From the NCBI GenBank assembly GCA_021234155.1, contig JAJEKV010000058.1, positions 7,130,992 to 7,194,991 of the forward strand: a DNA stretch of 64,000 bases, written 5' to 3'. This document shows, piece by piece, positions 36,725-47,957 of this stretch. The stretch comes from Isoetes taiwanensis. Its lineage: Eukaryota; Streptophyta; Lycopodiopsida; Isoetales; Isoetaceae. The translations under genes were made by a program, and so were the position numbers. The stretch's first letter is position 1, and each line of letters starts with the position of its first letter. The notes beneath the pieces are model-generated. The model did not search any database. It saw nothing but the letters and a program-made list of their open reading frames with translations, and was not told where the DNA came from.

Positions 36725-36996
36725 TATCTGTTATATATCTACAATTATATAAGCTGACCCCTTATATCCGACGCCGAGGTGTCGTCGTTTGGACGGTCCA
36801 GATTTAAGATCCGACGGCCGTGACAAAGCCACCTCAATCCACCCCAAGCAGCCCCCTTATTTGGGGCTTTTGATCTCGCCCGTTGAATGTGTTGGATCAG
36901 TGGCCCAGATTTGGTCACACATATTAAGTGCAATTAATGCCATAAGATGGGTTGCAGTAAAAATTAATGGTTCTCTTGTGAGGTGGCGTTAAACTA

Positions 36997-37050
36997 ACAA
37001 GGTGCTGCGCACGGAGGGTTGCCCTCAATGGACCGAGAATGTGCTTTCAT
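36997..37050 (-). repeat. Hairpin-bearing terminal motif, copy C (reverse)
   Basis: AACAAGGTGCTGCGCACGGA followed by GGGTTGCCCTC and, after a gap, GTGCTTTCAT. Inverted copy of 60021-60076. Confidence 0.55.
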
Positions 37051-39770
37051 ATTTTTTGTTTAGTCATTTTGTGTATCGGACATATGTGCGTGCATATGTG
37101 TGTTCAGGCTGAAAATATATTCATTCAAAGAACAAGATGCCAATCATATCCACCCTGGTTTTTATACCAGGCCACTAATCTTACAAAATCTCTCCACCGT
37201 TAGTTTGTATATTTTATATTTACTTATTACAATCATATTCTATTATTATCATGTATATTTAAGCATCGTTTTGAGTCTATATTTCTGAAACTTTGGTATT
37301 TCTAATAGACTCCATTCTTGTCTCAATATTAACTAAACTCCTTTATATATTATCCTAAATACTAGTAAATGTGTGTCCGACATTGCTTGGCTAATGTCCT
37401 AGCATGTGTTTTACTCGGCCTTTAACGTCCATATGTATGTTAACGTTCTTTCCGTGCCCTACGTATGCCCGGCATTGTCGCGCATATGTAGGGCGTGTGT
37501 TTATATCGGCCTTTCGCCATAGATGGTCTTCTCTCTGATCCACATGCATTGACGGGCATTGATCAGGTGTTGTCTAGCTAGATGTGCGACAGCGAAAATT
37601 TTAGTGGCCCCGGCGGGCCATTTGGCTACAAATTACAGGTTCAGGTAAAATGCGACGGCCGACTTGAGTAGGATGCCTTATCTACAGGCTACCTGCAGAT
37701 TCGCCATTTCGTGGCACTTTATTGCCTATTAGGACATTAGAATGGCCAATTAGATGTTTGCTAATTGGAACGGTATCAACTTTGGGGCCAATTTAGTCCC
37801 AAGTGAGAACTAGATATGCTTATGGAATGGCCATTTAGGCAAATCCTCTAATGCCTTAAGTTTGCCAAATCTTAACTCATTAAGAGGCCCCCTCATAATT
37901 CGTCACCTATGGGAGGCCAATATTATTAAAATTTTCATTCCTAAATATATCTACCAACTAAGAATAATCCCGCTCTTTTGGAAAATTAAATGTCGAGGCA
38001 CATTTCAATCCTCTTTACGAAGATTCTGGCATCCGATTATTCGATTCTCCCTTCCAGCAATATGTGCATTATTGAAATACATGGGGTATGAATTCAAATT
38101 CATACAATATGTAACTTAAACACATTTATATAGGGTCGCGACTTCTTTATGTTTGGGCAACTAGCTCTATATTTAATAAGAATCTAGCTAAAAATTGCCA
38201 TTTGAGCTACACATTATTAGATATTTGGTTCAAAAATTGCCAATTGGGTTGCAGCTACATTAAAAAAAATAGGAAAAATGGCCAGTTCAGGCTACACTTT
38301 TGGGGGCATATTTTACAAGGAATTGCCAATTCATTATACTTATACAAAATTATAGGTCCCTTAAAATGTTCCCTGATGTGCGAGGGTTATAAAGGAGAAT
38401 GATAATTTGTGCGAGGGTGGTGTTGTCCAGCTAGATGTACAAGGGTTATAAAGGAGACTGATAATTTGTGCGAGGGTTATAAAGGAGAGATAATTTGTTC
38501 AGATAGTTTGGGTTGTATGTTTATGTGGGCACTTGGGAGTTTGCCAAGTTTGGGTTGTATGTTTATGGGACACTTGAGCGTTTTCCACTTTTGCCAATTT
38601 TGTTCTTCGCGTGTATTTTTGACGTAATATATTCGTTTTGGAACTAATAAAATGTATGAAAATCTAAGGCGTTAAATGTGTAAACTACATATTATTTCCT
38701 TAGTAACACTAGTGTAAATATATAGAACAAATCTTTCACTAAATGTGTTTCCTAGTTCTCTAGACGGTAAATGGGTGCTCGACAAGCTCGAGCATTATGC
38801 GCAGTGACAGACATAGAAGTATATGGAATAATGCTAAATTGAGTCAATGGCTATGCCTCATTGTCTACAACATTCCTTGCGCTTGAAAGCTTTTGCTATT
38901 AAAGAACCTCAGTAGCCACGTCGAGCATACATAGGCATTTGATATACGGAAGGGTATGTATTTGTGTCAAACAGTATTTTGCCATGCACCTTATATCAGG
39001 TTTGAAGCCTTCTTTAGATGTCATATTTGGACCATCGTTGCATATGTGAAATAGAGGGTACTTTCATCAACATTACAATATAAAAACTCTAAACTTTAAA
39101 ATCTTAATCATGTAAAATCTAATCCTAAACCAATCGAGAGCATTGTTAGCTATATGTTCATAAAAAAAACTTAAATACCATTCGTTGTCCACGTAATTGG
39201 GTTTCTAGCAAAGCTATCACTAAGTTATTTACGTGTGCATGGCAAAGCATCACTTGTTAGATGTTCTTTATCTTCCCTGCCGTCTTTTATTGCAGTTCTG
39301 TATAGGGTCTGGCTCATCTTTAATACCATCTCGAAAGATTGGATTTGCAACATGAATTACAATCAGTCATTATCATATAAGTCCAAGTGTTTCGTATGGC
39401 TAGAATAGATGACACAACACAAACATAAGTACACATACGAATTAAACGTCTACCAGTAAGGGGCAGTAAGAAATACATATTATTTTCAAACATGGTTCAA
39501 ATGCAAGATTGCAAGGTCGTGTCAACAAAGGAAAAATTACAACCTAATCTTTCAACCTGTTGCAATGATATTTACCTTTCAGATATTTACCTTGCAGCTC
39601 TGTAGAGTAGGATGGAGAAAGTAAGGTGGATTTCTCTGCTTTGTGATGCAGAAACGCAGGCAGCATCAAGATCAATATATTTTCATAATCATTGTCCAAT
39701 CAAAGCAATAATTTAATAATTAAAGAGTCAGGCTTTGCAAGCTTTATAAAACGTTGTGCCAAAGATACCA
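37051..39770. other. Non-coding stretch with short tandem units
   Basis: GTGCGAGGGTTATAAAGGAG followed by GATAATTT is repeated about three times at 38376-38490, and TTGGGTTGTATGTTTATG twice at 38509-38566. No gene seen. Confidence 0.5.
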
Positions 39771-39989
39771 TCATCAACGATCTGATAGCACAAAATTCTG
39801 ATGACATCCAAAGCTGTAAAAGTTACCATAAGAAGTTCTCAGCAATCGTCGTTCTACCGCGTCATTTGTAGGCTGATCATCTCCCATGCAGGTTCCCAAC
39901 GAATCTTTAAATGGAGCCTCAAGACTTATGTTACTAGTTTGTAACGGGCTCTTTGTGCTTCTGTAATGCAAAACATTTATTGATATATT

Positions 39990-42173
39990 TTTCAAGTTTC
40001 TGATCAACTTTTCTTGATTGGCATCAATGCATGATGTTGTGCTTGAAACCACAGAGGCATCTGCAGATGCAAAATTATCAATTTCTGAGGTGCACGATCA
40101 TGCATTCTTCTTTCTTCTAGAACTATTGGTGGCAATATGTCGGCCTCACCTGGCTTGAATTTTGCTTTTGTTCTCCTAGAAAAGTACGTGAAAAATGAAG
40201 TTGCAGCAACACCATGTAAACAGCGCTCTTGGGCTCCTGAGTGAACATCCCAGATATATAGAGTGTCGCTATTTCCAGGATGTTCCATTGGCTGGCTGCA
40301 TAAACAGGCAATATAATTCCTTGCAGCATCCCATCCTTGACTGTTCCCATTTGAGAGAATATTTTTTCTACCTTTAGGGTTTCAAGGGATACAAGTGCCA
40401 TGCATGCATCTTCACTAACTGAAATGAAACATAAAGACCATGGCTCATATATGCACCAGTTGGAGGCAGATAGAATTGTCGAACAGGAGATACATGCTGT
40501 CGAAGAATAGCCAACAGACAACCACCATTTATGTCCCATACACTGACACAACAATCCATACTTCCAGATAATAAAGCTTTTTCTACTCCATGGGCACACT
40601 TTGTAACATTTTTTTGATGCACTGCTAAGCAAAGAATTGGATGCCTATGCCAGGAAAATTCGCGAAATTTGCCACCGTTTTCCACTACCGAGCAATCAGA
40701 AATTGTTGCTTCAAGGTCCAATAATTTTATATCCCCACTAGCATATCCGTAAACTAAAACAGGCGGAAAACTTGGATATCCAGGAAGAAATATTGCTGCT
40801 GTGATTATCCTTGTGGCTTTTAATTTTCTTTCATGTTTTGCAGGTTTGAATTCTGATGTACATGAACCATGTAGCCAATCATCCCAAAGAAATCCCTTAC
40901 CTAGAAATGGGCAGTGCTTGACATTTTCCAGAGGTGAGATCAATGCACTAATATCCCAGCAGTTTAGAATTGTCTCTCCAACTCCTGATAATTATTGAGG
41001 ACATTCAAACCGAACGAGCAGATTCCCTACCTGGCAATAGTGAGATTGTATATACGTGTCAAGTACTGGTGGTATGCAATATGACATGTAAGAAGATGAA
41101 CGCTGTCCTGTGTAAGATAGATAACAAATTTGTGCCCCACCTCTCTGGTCCCATACTGTATAATAATAGATTGACATATCCTTACATAAGGATGGATCTC
41201 AGTTCCTTACGAACAATCCGCCAATGTAGAAGCGGTTGTCTTTAGTGACATCATCACTCTCATGTTTATCTGTACAAGGACCTTTTATCCTGCTAATACT
41301 ATCTTCTGTAGATAGTATCTCCCAATGAGAATCAAACACTACAAGCATCAGCCGACCATCAAATGAAAAAGATGTTGCTTTGATACTTGCTGAACTCATT
41401 GAAACTACGTAGTCCAAATCAGACGCAAGTTTTCCATGACCAAATTGGTCCAGCTTAAAATTAGACCACAACTTCATTCTGCCACATAGATCAGCTAGTA
41501 ATAAAGTATATTGTTCTGATCTTAAATGAGGAACAATCCTGATTGTGTGTATAGGACCCGATGCTAGTGGGCCATGAAATACAACTTGTAAAACAGCAAG
41601 AATCATTGTACCCAGAATTATTACCACTCTCTTCCAAAGTAGCCTGCTCTGATTTCTAAATTCAGCCGCTACAGAGCCAGCGTCGTCGCCTTCATAATCA
41701 TTTCCATCTAATGGTGGTCCATGCCCAGATGCAGAGCTGAACTCAGCAGAGTAAGAGATAGCAACACAAGAATTATTGCCAGAAAAGGAACATAAGACTG
41801 CAGGATATGATACCCAGAAAGGTAACTGCTTTCTATACATTCAACGACCAGTGCCAGCATCCCATGTGCACACACCACCATCAACACTCAGACTAATGAC
41901 AATAGATTTTGTGGCCCCCTGAGAATTGTTCACCACAGCATTGACATGTCTGTCCAAGGAACACACTTCCAAATCAACAATAGCTGCAGTATGTCCACGC
42001 TCCAGAGCTCCTGCTATCAGCCAAATCCACATGCATAAGGGCTTACCCATTTGGAACACGGACAAATGGCACAACATGAGCTCTTCCAGAAACATCAAGT
42101 AAAATAAACTTTGACATAAGATTTTTAAAAAGGTCGAATTCAGCTGGGAAGAAGTATCCAAACCTGCAGTCAA
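39990..42173 (-). pseudogene. WDR7/rabconnectin-3beta-like WD40 gene, broken
   Basis: Plants have one long WD40 protein of this type (about 1400-1500 aa); the animal relatives act with the V-ATPase on vesicles. In gene order, reading down from 42173, I see DGGVCTWDAGTG (41850), RKQLPFWVSYPAVLCSF and FHGPLASGPIHTIRIVPH (41830-41560), LLADLCGRMKLW, then after a gap VLVYGYASGDIKLLDLEA, ALLSGSMDCCVSVWDINGG, LLAILRQHVSPVRQFYLPP (40760-40460). The last block reads ACMALVSLETLKVEKIF, TLYIWDVHSGAQERCLHG-type text and FKPGEADILPPIVLEERRMH (40430-40080). Frame changes are needed several times, and a 3' half of the usual length is absent. Introns may explain some breaks. Confidence 0.75.
40248..40529. 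repeat. Duplicated WDR7 exon segment, resident copy
   Basis: 282 bp of the WDR7-like gene that recurs at 42302-42588 in the same orientation, with roughly one difference per ten bases. Confidence 0.85.
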
Positions 42174-42301
42174 CTGGTTAAATGAAATACGTTATAGATT
42201 ACACAGAATAACATCTACATTAGCCAGAAATGTGGGCAAAACAGAATGATATGATCTTGCTAAATTGAAACAGTTGAAAAGAATAAGAGGCTGAATGAAT
42301 G

Positions 42302-42588
42302 TCCCAGATATATAGAGTATCGCTATTTCCAGGATGGTCCATTGGCTGGCTGCATAAACAAGCAATATAGTTCCTTGCAGCATCTCATGTAACTTGCTTG
42401 ACTGTGCCCATTTGAGGGATTATTCTTTCTGCCTTTAGGGTATCAAGGGATACATGTGCCATGCATGCACCTTCATTAATTGAAATGAAACATAAAAACC
42501 ATAGCTCATATGCACCAGTTGGAGGCAGATAGAATTATCGAACAGGAGATACATGCTGTCGAAGAATAGCCAAAAGACAACCACCATT
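42302..42588 (-). pseudogene. Duplicated WDR7 exon segment, displaced copy
   Basis: Diverged copy of 40248-40529. It reads GGCLLAILRQHVSPVR and LLVYAASQW on the minus strand, placed upstream of the gene's own N-terminal part. It is in frame with the preceding unrelated stretch (ELKSSEEQDNLST), giving a chimeric open frame at 42535-42747. Confidence 0.8.
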
Positions 42589-42589
42589 C

Positions 42590-42945
42590 GGAGTTGACAG
42601 GTTGTCTTGTTCTTCTGAGCTCTTTAGTTCATCAGCTCTGATCTCTTGTTCATGCCCTTCTGCATTTACGTAGTGTATATTTCCTTCAATCAAGTTCTTA
42701 GCAACAAGACAAAGTGCACAAGTCTCCAATAACGGACCTTTTGCCATGTCCAGAAGAATATAGCACCGCTTCCAGGCTTATTGATTTGTGACGCTGCAAC
42801 AAAGTGGGATCCAATGCAAGCTAGCGAATTTCCAGAAGAGGCGCAGGGCTTCAGATGGGAGATGGGAAGTCCAAATACTAAATCCCACACTGTAATATCC
42901 CTGGTTGCCCAGAGCAGGCTTCTCCGGTTAGCCGGTTTCAAGAGT
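42590..42945 (-). pseudogene. IPI3/RID3-like WD40 first exon plus unknown exon
   Basis: The minus frame from about 42900 reads ITVWDLVFGLPISHLKPCAS then SLACIGSHFVAASQI and GAIFFWTWQK. This matches the N-terminal blade of the pre-ribosome WD40 protein IPI3/WDR18 (Arabidopsis RID3), where WDL..G, CAS..HSL, G..FLASSQ and GSIFYW.W occur in the same order. The next segment (LLETCALCLVAKNLIEGNIH) is unrecognised. No start Met in proper context was found. It is a fragment abutting WDR7 material. Confidence 0.55.
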
Positions 42946-43004
42946 GGCAGCCAACAACGGAAACGACCTGACAGTTACACCCAATAATGGGTTTTTAGCA
43001 GTCA

Positions 43005-43085
43005 TAGGCATATTCCAAGTATATACTGGCATATACTTAGAATATGCCACAATCCCACATGGGGCAACCCAAAAAGGGGAAAAAA
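43005..43085 (-). repeat. TTTTTTGGGTTGCCCC terminal-type repeat
   Basis: The reverse strand reads TTTTTGGGTTGCCCC, a gap, GGCATATTC..GTATATGCCAGTATATAC. Related sequence in the forward direction is at 53668-53755, and GGGGCAATCCAAAAAG occurs at 62799. The elements to which these ends belong were not delimited. Confidence 0.45.
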
Positions 43086-45160
43086 GGTTTGTTTGAAAAA
43101 ATACGATTTTTTGGAACCATGGCGGAGGCTTAACTCAAGAAGACGGTCTCTGTTTCGTTTATTCAGAAATCATCTCATATGCCGGCTTTGTTCTGAACGC
43201 AGTTGCTATCTCCTGCTTTTGTCGTTTGATTTTTGTTGTAGCCGAATCACTGGATTTGATCTTCCAGCTGAACTACGGTGCTGCTAAAATGCTAAGAGAT
43301 GTCAAATCTTATTTCATTTCGTTCCCTGCTTGCTTGGAGTACATCATAGATGGTAAATTTTCCTTTACATCTTCTAGGGTGTCGATTCTTAGTGTGAAAT
43401 GCATCCAGAGTTGTTACTAGCTGTGCTAATGTTCTAAGAAAAGCATTTGGGCTATTTTTGAGCAGAGGTGTCCGACAGAGATCCATTGCAATAGCCCAGA
43501 TTGTGCAGATCCCTTGATTTAGTTCTGATCTGCCACAGTGTTTCAGAGGGGTCCGAATAACGGTGGTGGAAGCCCTAAAGGCGCCATAGCCGAGCTTGGG
43601 TTCTGCGTTCAACAGCAGCGATTTCATGCAGGTTATATTTCTTCTGCTTGCTTTCTTCTTTTTGGTTTGCCACTTCAAGCCATAGTCGGTGTGTTACAGT
43701 GTATTTGGAAACAGGGAGCTGTATGAAGCCTAGGGAACCAATCTAAAACAGAGAATTTTCTGAGATGGAGAGTCGAGCTCTTACAAAAGCGCAGTCAACT
43801 GCATGGTTTTGGTCCCTGAGGCGTAATGCATTTGTGAAAGTTAGCGATTTGAAAAACTCGCATGGCTTATTAACCAACGAATTCAGATATTTTCTCTGCA
43901 AGCCTTTGATTTGATGCAGGACAATTCTCCGGAGCTAGTTTTCAAGCATGTGAGGCTTTCAAAATTTAAAATTTTACTGTTTTTTGTGGTCGAAAGCCAA
44001 ATTTACTCTGTTTTATTTTTCTTTTTGCAATGGATGTGCAATAGATGCTTGGACGGACTGGGTCGGTGCTTTGCAAAGATGCTTTCATGTCTTAAATGCG
44101 TTACATGCAATTGAATAAATTCATGAAATGATGGCAAATAAATGCCTTATGTACTGCAAGATACCCTGGCTTTTATAATTACGGTTTGCCTATGACTCAA
44201 TGCAGGTTGCAAGCTTTTAATTTCCTGATCTGGAGCAAAGAGAGCAGTGGAGCTTTGAATTCTAAAGGTAAACGCACTTTTTCCTGCATAATATCCTTGG
44301 AAATTTTGAAAGGGAAACGCTGTTTTGCAGCTACCAAATCCTCTTTTGTTTAAGTTTCAGTAGGCAAGAATTGTGTTGACAGAGGATGGAGCTGTTCACA
44401 TTTCCGAGCTTAATAAAATTATGATTACGTTGTCCATGTTCACGTTGTGAATGCATATGTTAAGTGTGCATGGTGTACTGAATTTGTGCAGAAATCATTC
44501 TGTCTGTTTCTAAATAATAGATATTTGCTCATGTCCATGGGACTATCTCTCAACTAAAACCCTCAACACATGTTTTATGCATGTTTGCATATTTTAATGC
44601 AAGGCTTAAGCTTTTATGCATGTTTGCATACTTCATTGCGAGACTTAAGCTCTGCAAGTAAGTGTTGCATTTGTTATGAACTTTGGATTCACATGGCATG
44701 CCAGAAATTAGATCTATTCATTTACATGGCACAGGTCTAATAGATGTATACATGCCCCCTGCTGCTGTTCCTACAGAGATAGTCTGGATTTGCTTTTAAA
44801 ACGCATAAAAATAGTTGGAGCACAAAAATGGCAGAGCGATTTGGGGCTAAACTGCATGTGATTGATTTTTCTATAGCCAAATCAGGCTGATGATCCAGTT
44901 GCTTGTGTCTTTGTGATCATATTAGGCAGCTTATGTCTAAAACAAGTATCGGCCACATGTATGTGGTTAACTGGATTTGTTTATAAGGGGGCCTTCACGA
45001 TTAAATTTAACAAGCCCCAGTACATTTGAAACTTTTTTTATGATTGTTGTGCGTCTGCAATGTCGTTTCCCAAGACGGATGGCCATCTTTTAATTTGTTT
45101 GGATGACTTTGTGTGTTGTCGTGGATGCCCATGTAACTAACAAGTCATAATCTGGTTGTC
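43086..45160. other. Non-coding stretch
   Basis: No domain recognised. There are GT/AG-like boundaries and T-rich tracts typical of plant introns. I looked for the PDI CGHC exon here and did not find it. Confidence 0.4.
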
Positions 45161-45162
45161 AG

Positions 45163-45488
45163 GTCTATGAGCAGCTTGCATCAGCTTATAAGCTAGAGAA
45201 CGACATTGTGATTGCCAAGTTGGATGCGGATGCTCACAAGGATGTAGCTACAAAGTAAGGAAAATTTAAATGTGTGGTTAAAAAGTAAGACGTGTTGTGC
45301 GGTGCCAATGCTGATTAGAACCATATCACTCATGGCAGGTATGGTGTTCAAGGATATCCAACTCTTAAGTACTTCCCCAAAGGCAAGAAAGATGGCGATG
45401 ATTATGATGGTGGGCGTTCTTTGGACGAGTTTGTGGAATTTATTAACGAGAAGACTGGTGCAATGGCTGGAATAACAATTCAACACAG
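45163..45488 (+). pseudogene. PDI-like (PDIL2/P5 type) two-exon fragment
   Basis: Protein disulfide isomerases form and shuffle disulfides in the ER with thioredoxin domains. Exon 1 (45163-45254) reads VYEQLASAYKLENDIVIAKL then DADAHKDVATK. Exon 2 (45339-45488) reads [20 protein letters not shown] then [20 protein letters not shown]. The splice phase joins them perfectly and there are no stops. This is the second half of a thioredoxin fold, containing the cis-Pro (GYPT). The exon with CGHC, which should lie just upstream, was not seen. The next possible exon (45769) runs into a stop in the required phase. It is more likely a fragment than a gene, though distant exons behind long introns cannot be excluded. 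Confidence 0.7.
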
Positions 45489-45768
45489 GTAATAATAGTA
45501 TGAAAAGCTATATCTTGGTTTTGGTTGAGCACAGAATTTAGTTGTATTCCTTTTTGGATGGACATGGTTTGTCAGTCTTCTTATTCTGGGTTTTTCCTAA
45601 GTGAGTTGTGCAATGCAAGCATTAGGAGTCGATTTCTATTTCATAATCTGTTTTTGCTGTCCATGGTTAGTTGTTTTTTTTTTGGATGCACATTGTTTGT
45701 CAGTGTTCTTATTCTGAGTTTTTTTAAGCGAGTTGGTCATTACAGAAAATGAATAGATGACGTTCTTG

Positions 45769-45921
45769 CAGGCTTTATCTTCTGTAGCAGCTGGGGCAGA
45801 ATCTTCAGCTGTTAGTAGTTCGATGGAGGAGATATCAAATGTTTGTCGGCGGAATAAAAAGGTCTTGGAAACAGTTCAATCTGCGCTCCAACCACTTCAG
45901 TTAACTTCATTTCTAGCAGGG
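45769..45921 (+). pseudogene. Possible orphan exon, unidentified
   Basis: Acceptor TCTTGCAG before 45769 and donor GGGTAAAT near 45921 frame an open stretch reading ALSSVAAGAESSAVSSSMEE then VCRRNKKVLETVQSALQPLQ. The composition is coding-like (helical, Ser-rich). Its phase does not fit the PDI exons. Family not recognised. Confidence 0.35.
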
Positions 45922-46261
45922 TAAATTTAAGCATTGCAGCTAAGCAATGGGAATTTTGTTAGGTTGTAGAGTCTATCAGCATTATTTTGTATTCTTTGTT
46001 GGGGTATTGCTCTAGTAATTTATATCAACATTTGTATATTATCCACCCCTGTTATAATGGATTCATTCTTTTGGAAGAATAAGTGAAATATGCATGATAT
46101 ATGAAGAAAGCTTTGGTCTGTTGGAATGCTTTAGGAATCATGGTGCATGATCTGAGGTGAGTTCCGGAGTGTATGGAAAGAGATGCAAGAAACTGGAATA
46201 CACGAGATTGATTAGAAAGCCGTCTACATAGAGTTAAATAAATATCCACCTTCTAACAGAC

Positions 46262-46445
46262 TAAATAAGGGCATCATGTTCTGGACAGCCTTGAAGATGG
46301 GTATAAGGTTCAGCAGTTAATTGATCACCTGAATGAATGTGGGTCTGGTAAAGGATTCATGGTCTTATTCCAAGAACTTCCAACAGGTCTTTCTTGGGCA
46401 CACAGGAAAGATGTTTCTGGTTGCATTGTCACCTGATGCAAAGAA
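46262..46445 (+). other. Coding-like remnant, unidentified
   Basis: The plus frame reads DGYKVQQLIDHLNECGSGKG then FMVLFQELPTGLSWAHRKDV before a stop. It reads like real protein sequence but I cannot name it and found no splice partners. Confidence 0.25.
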
Positions 46446-47054
46446 ATTCGTGTAGATATACCATTTGTGGCTTTTAGGAGCTTTCTGTCTTCTACGGAGA
46501 CTCGCTTTTCAGAAAGATCAGGCTATGCATGTCGGTGTAAATTGCATGTTTTTTTGGTAGACTTCATGGAAAGATATGTATGTCGGTGTAAATTGCAGTA
46601 GAAACGTGTTGGAATGCTGTTAGTCTATGCGCACTACCATGCCCACTGTTCAAAGTGTTTCAGTCATGTAGCAACTTCTAAAAGACAATACATGATATAT
46701 ACTTCATCCACAATTGTTAACATCATGTAGGAGCTATAGGTCTCATCATACAGATCAATCGGGTTTAATTCTACAGATAATGACTATTTGGTTCTATTGT
46801 GTTGTTCTTAATTGTATGGGTATCTAAATAGCATGAAGGGATGTTGTACATTGCCTAGTTTCATAACTGTGTTACTAGCTGATTCTTCAGTAAAAGCTTC
46901 AACATGCCATACACTTCCACTAAAACATTGTTATGCGTTTTCAGAATTTCGAGTACACGTTGTCAAAGGTCATTCTCTATTCGTCTGCCAGGATATAAGC
47001 ATTGCCATAAATTTGTCATTTCATACAGATTTTCAGCCAGGCATCCTCATTTTA

Positions 47055-47113
47055 GCAGATGGAGACACATGTTTAAGCTATGTTAGCAGATGGAGACACA
47101 TGTTTAAGCTATA
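47055..47113. repeat. 31-bp tandem duplication
   Basis: AGCAGATGGAGACACATGTT followed by TAAGCTAT occurs twice in a row. Confidence 0.8.
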
Positions 47114-47719
47114 AACAATGTTATTTGTGCAGAAGCAAGAGGTAATGTTTGATCTTATTCTTTATGATGTGCTTATGCATGATCTAGAGATAAGAACATA
47201 AAAGGTTTAGATCATGTGTTGTCACTTTTATAAAATTAGGGAGAATTACAATCTTGAAAATGCGAAAGTAAGGTATATGATCTTGTGGGATATGCGCATA
47301 AATGCAATATTATAGATAAATTTTTTTGATGCAGTGGATTCATCTGGTGTTGATGAGAGTTCTGGATTCCACCATTAAACATACCTCTAATCGTCTCATG
47401 GGGCATATATGGCGGCTTCACAATTTATTATGCAGGTAAAAATGGTTCCTAAAGTAATCAGCATAACCCGAAGAAATAGGATCCGGAGAATGCACATATA
47501 AATTTGGGTACCAAGCCCCTAGCATATGAAACTCAATTTTTGGCTTGAGCTTGGATTCATCCGATTTGATAGCATTGACAAGTCTGGCAAAAAGCACTGA
47601 AAAGGGGCGCCAGAGGACGAAAAAGGAGGATTAAATATGTGGGTTTCTACATATTTTTCCTTTGTGGCCATCAATCTGGCAGAAACAAGTCCTAGAGCAG
47701 CACACAAGGAATGCCAATA

Positions 47720-47957
47720 ATAGAATAGAATAGAATAGAACGCTTTGAATCCCATAAAATTCTGCAGCTTTTTGCACTGCCCATTTGCAGCACTTGAGCA
47801 TCTAGGTCATATGCATAAATAAAAATTGTCATTTGTAAATATAGTATATCTTTGAATCCCATGAAATTCTGCAGCTTTTTGCACTGCCCATTTGCAGCAC
47901 TTGAGCATCTAGGTCATATGCATAAATAAAAATTGTCATTTGTCAATATAGTATACG
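47720..47957. repeat. 107-bp tandem duplication
   Basis: CTTTGAATCCCATRAAATTC through TTGTCATTTGTMAATATAGT starts at 47743 and 47850, with only a few differences. It is preceded by a TAGAA repeat (47721-47740). Confidence 0.85.
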
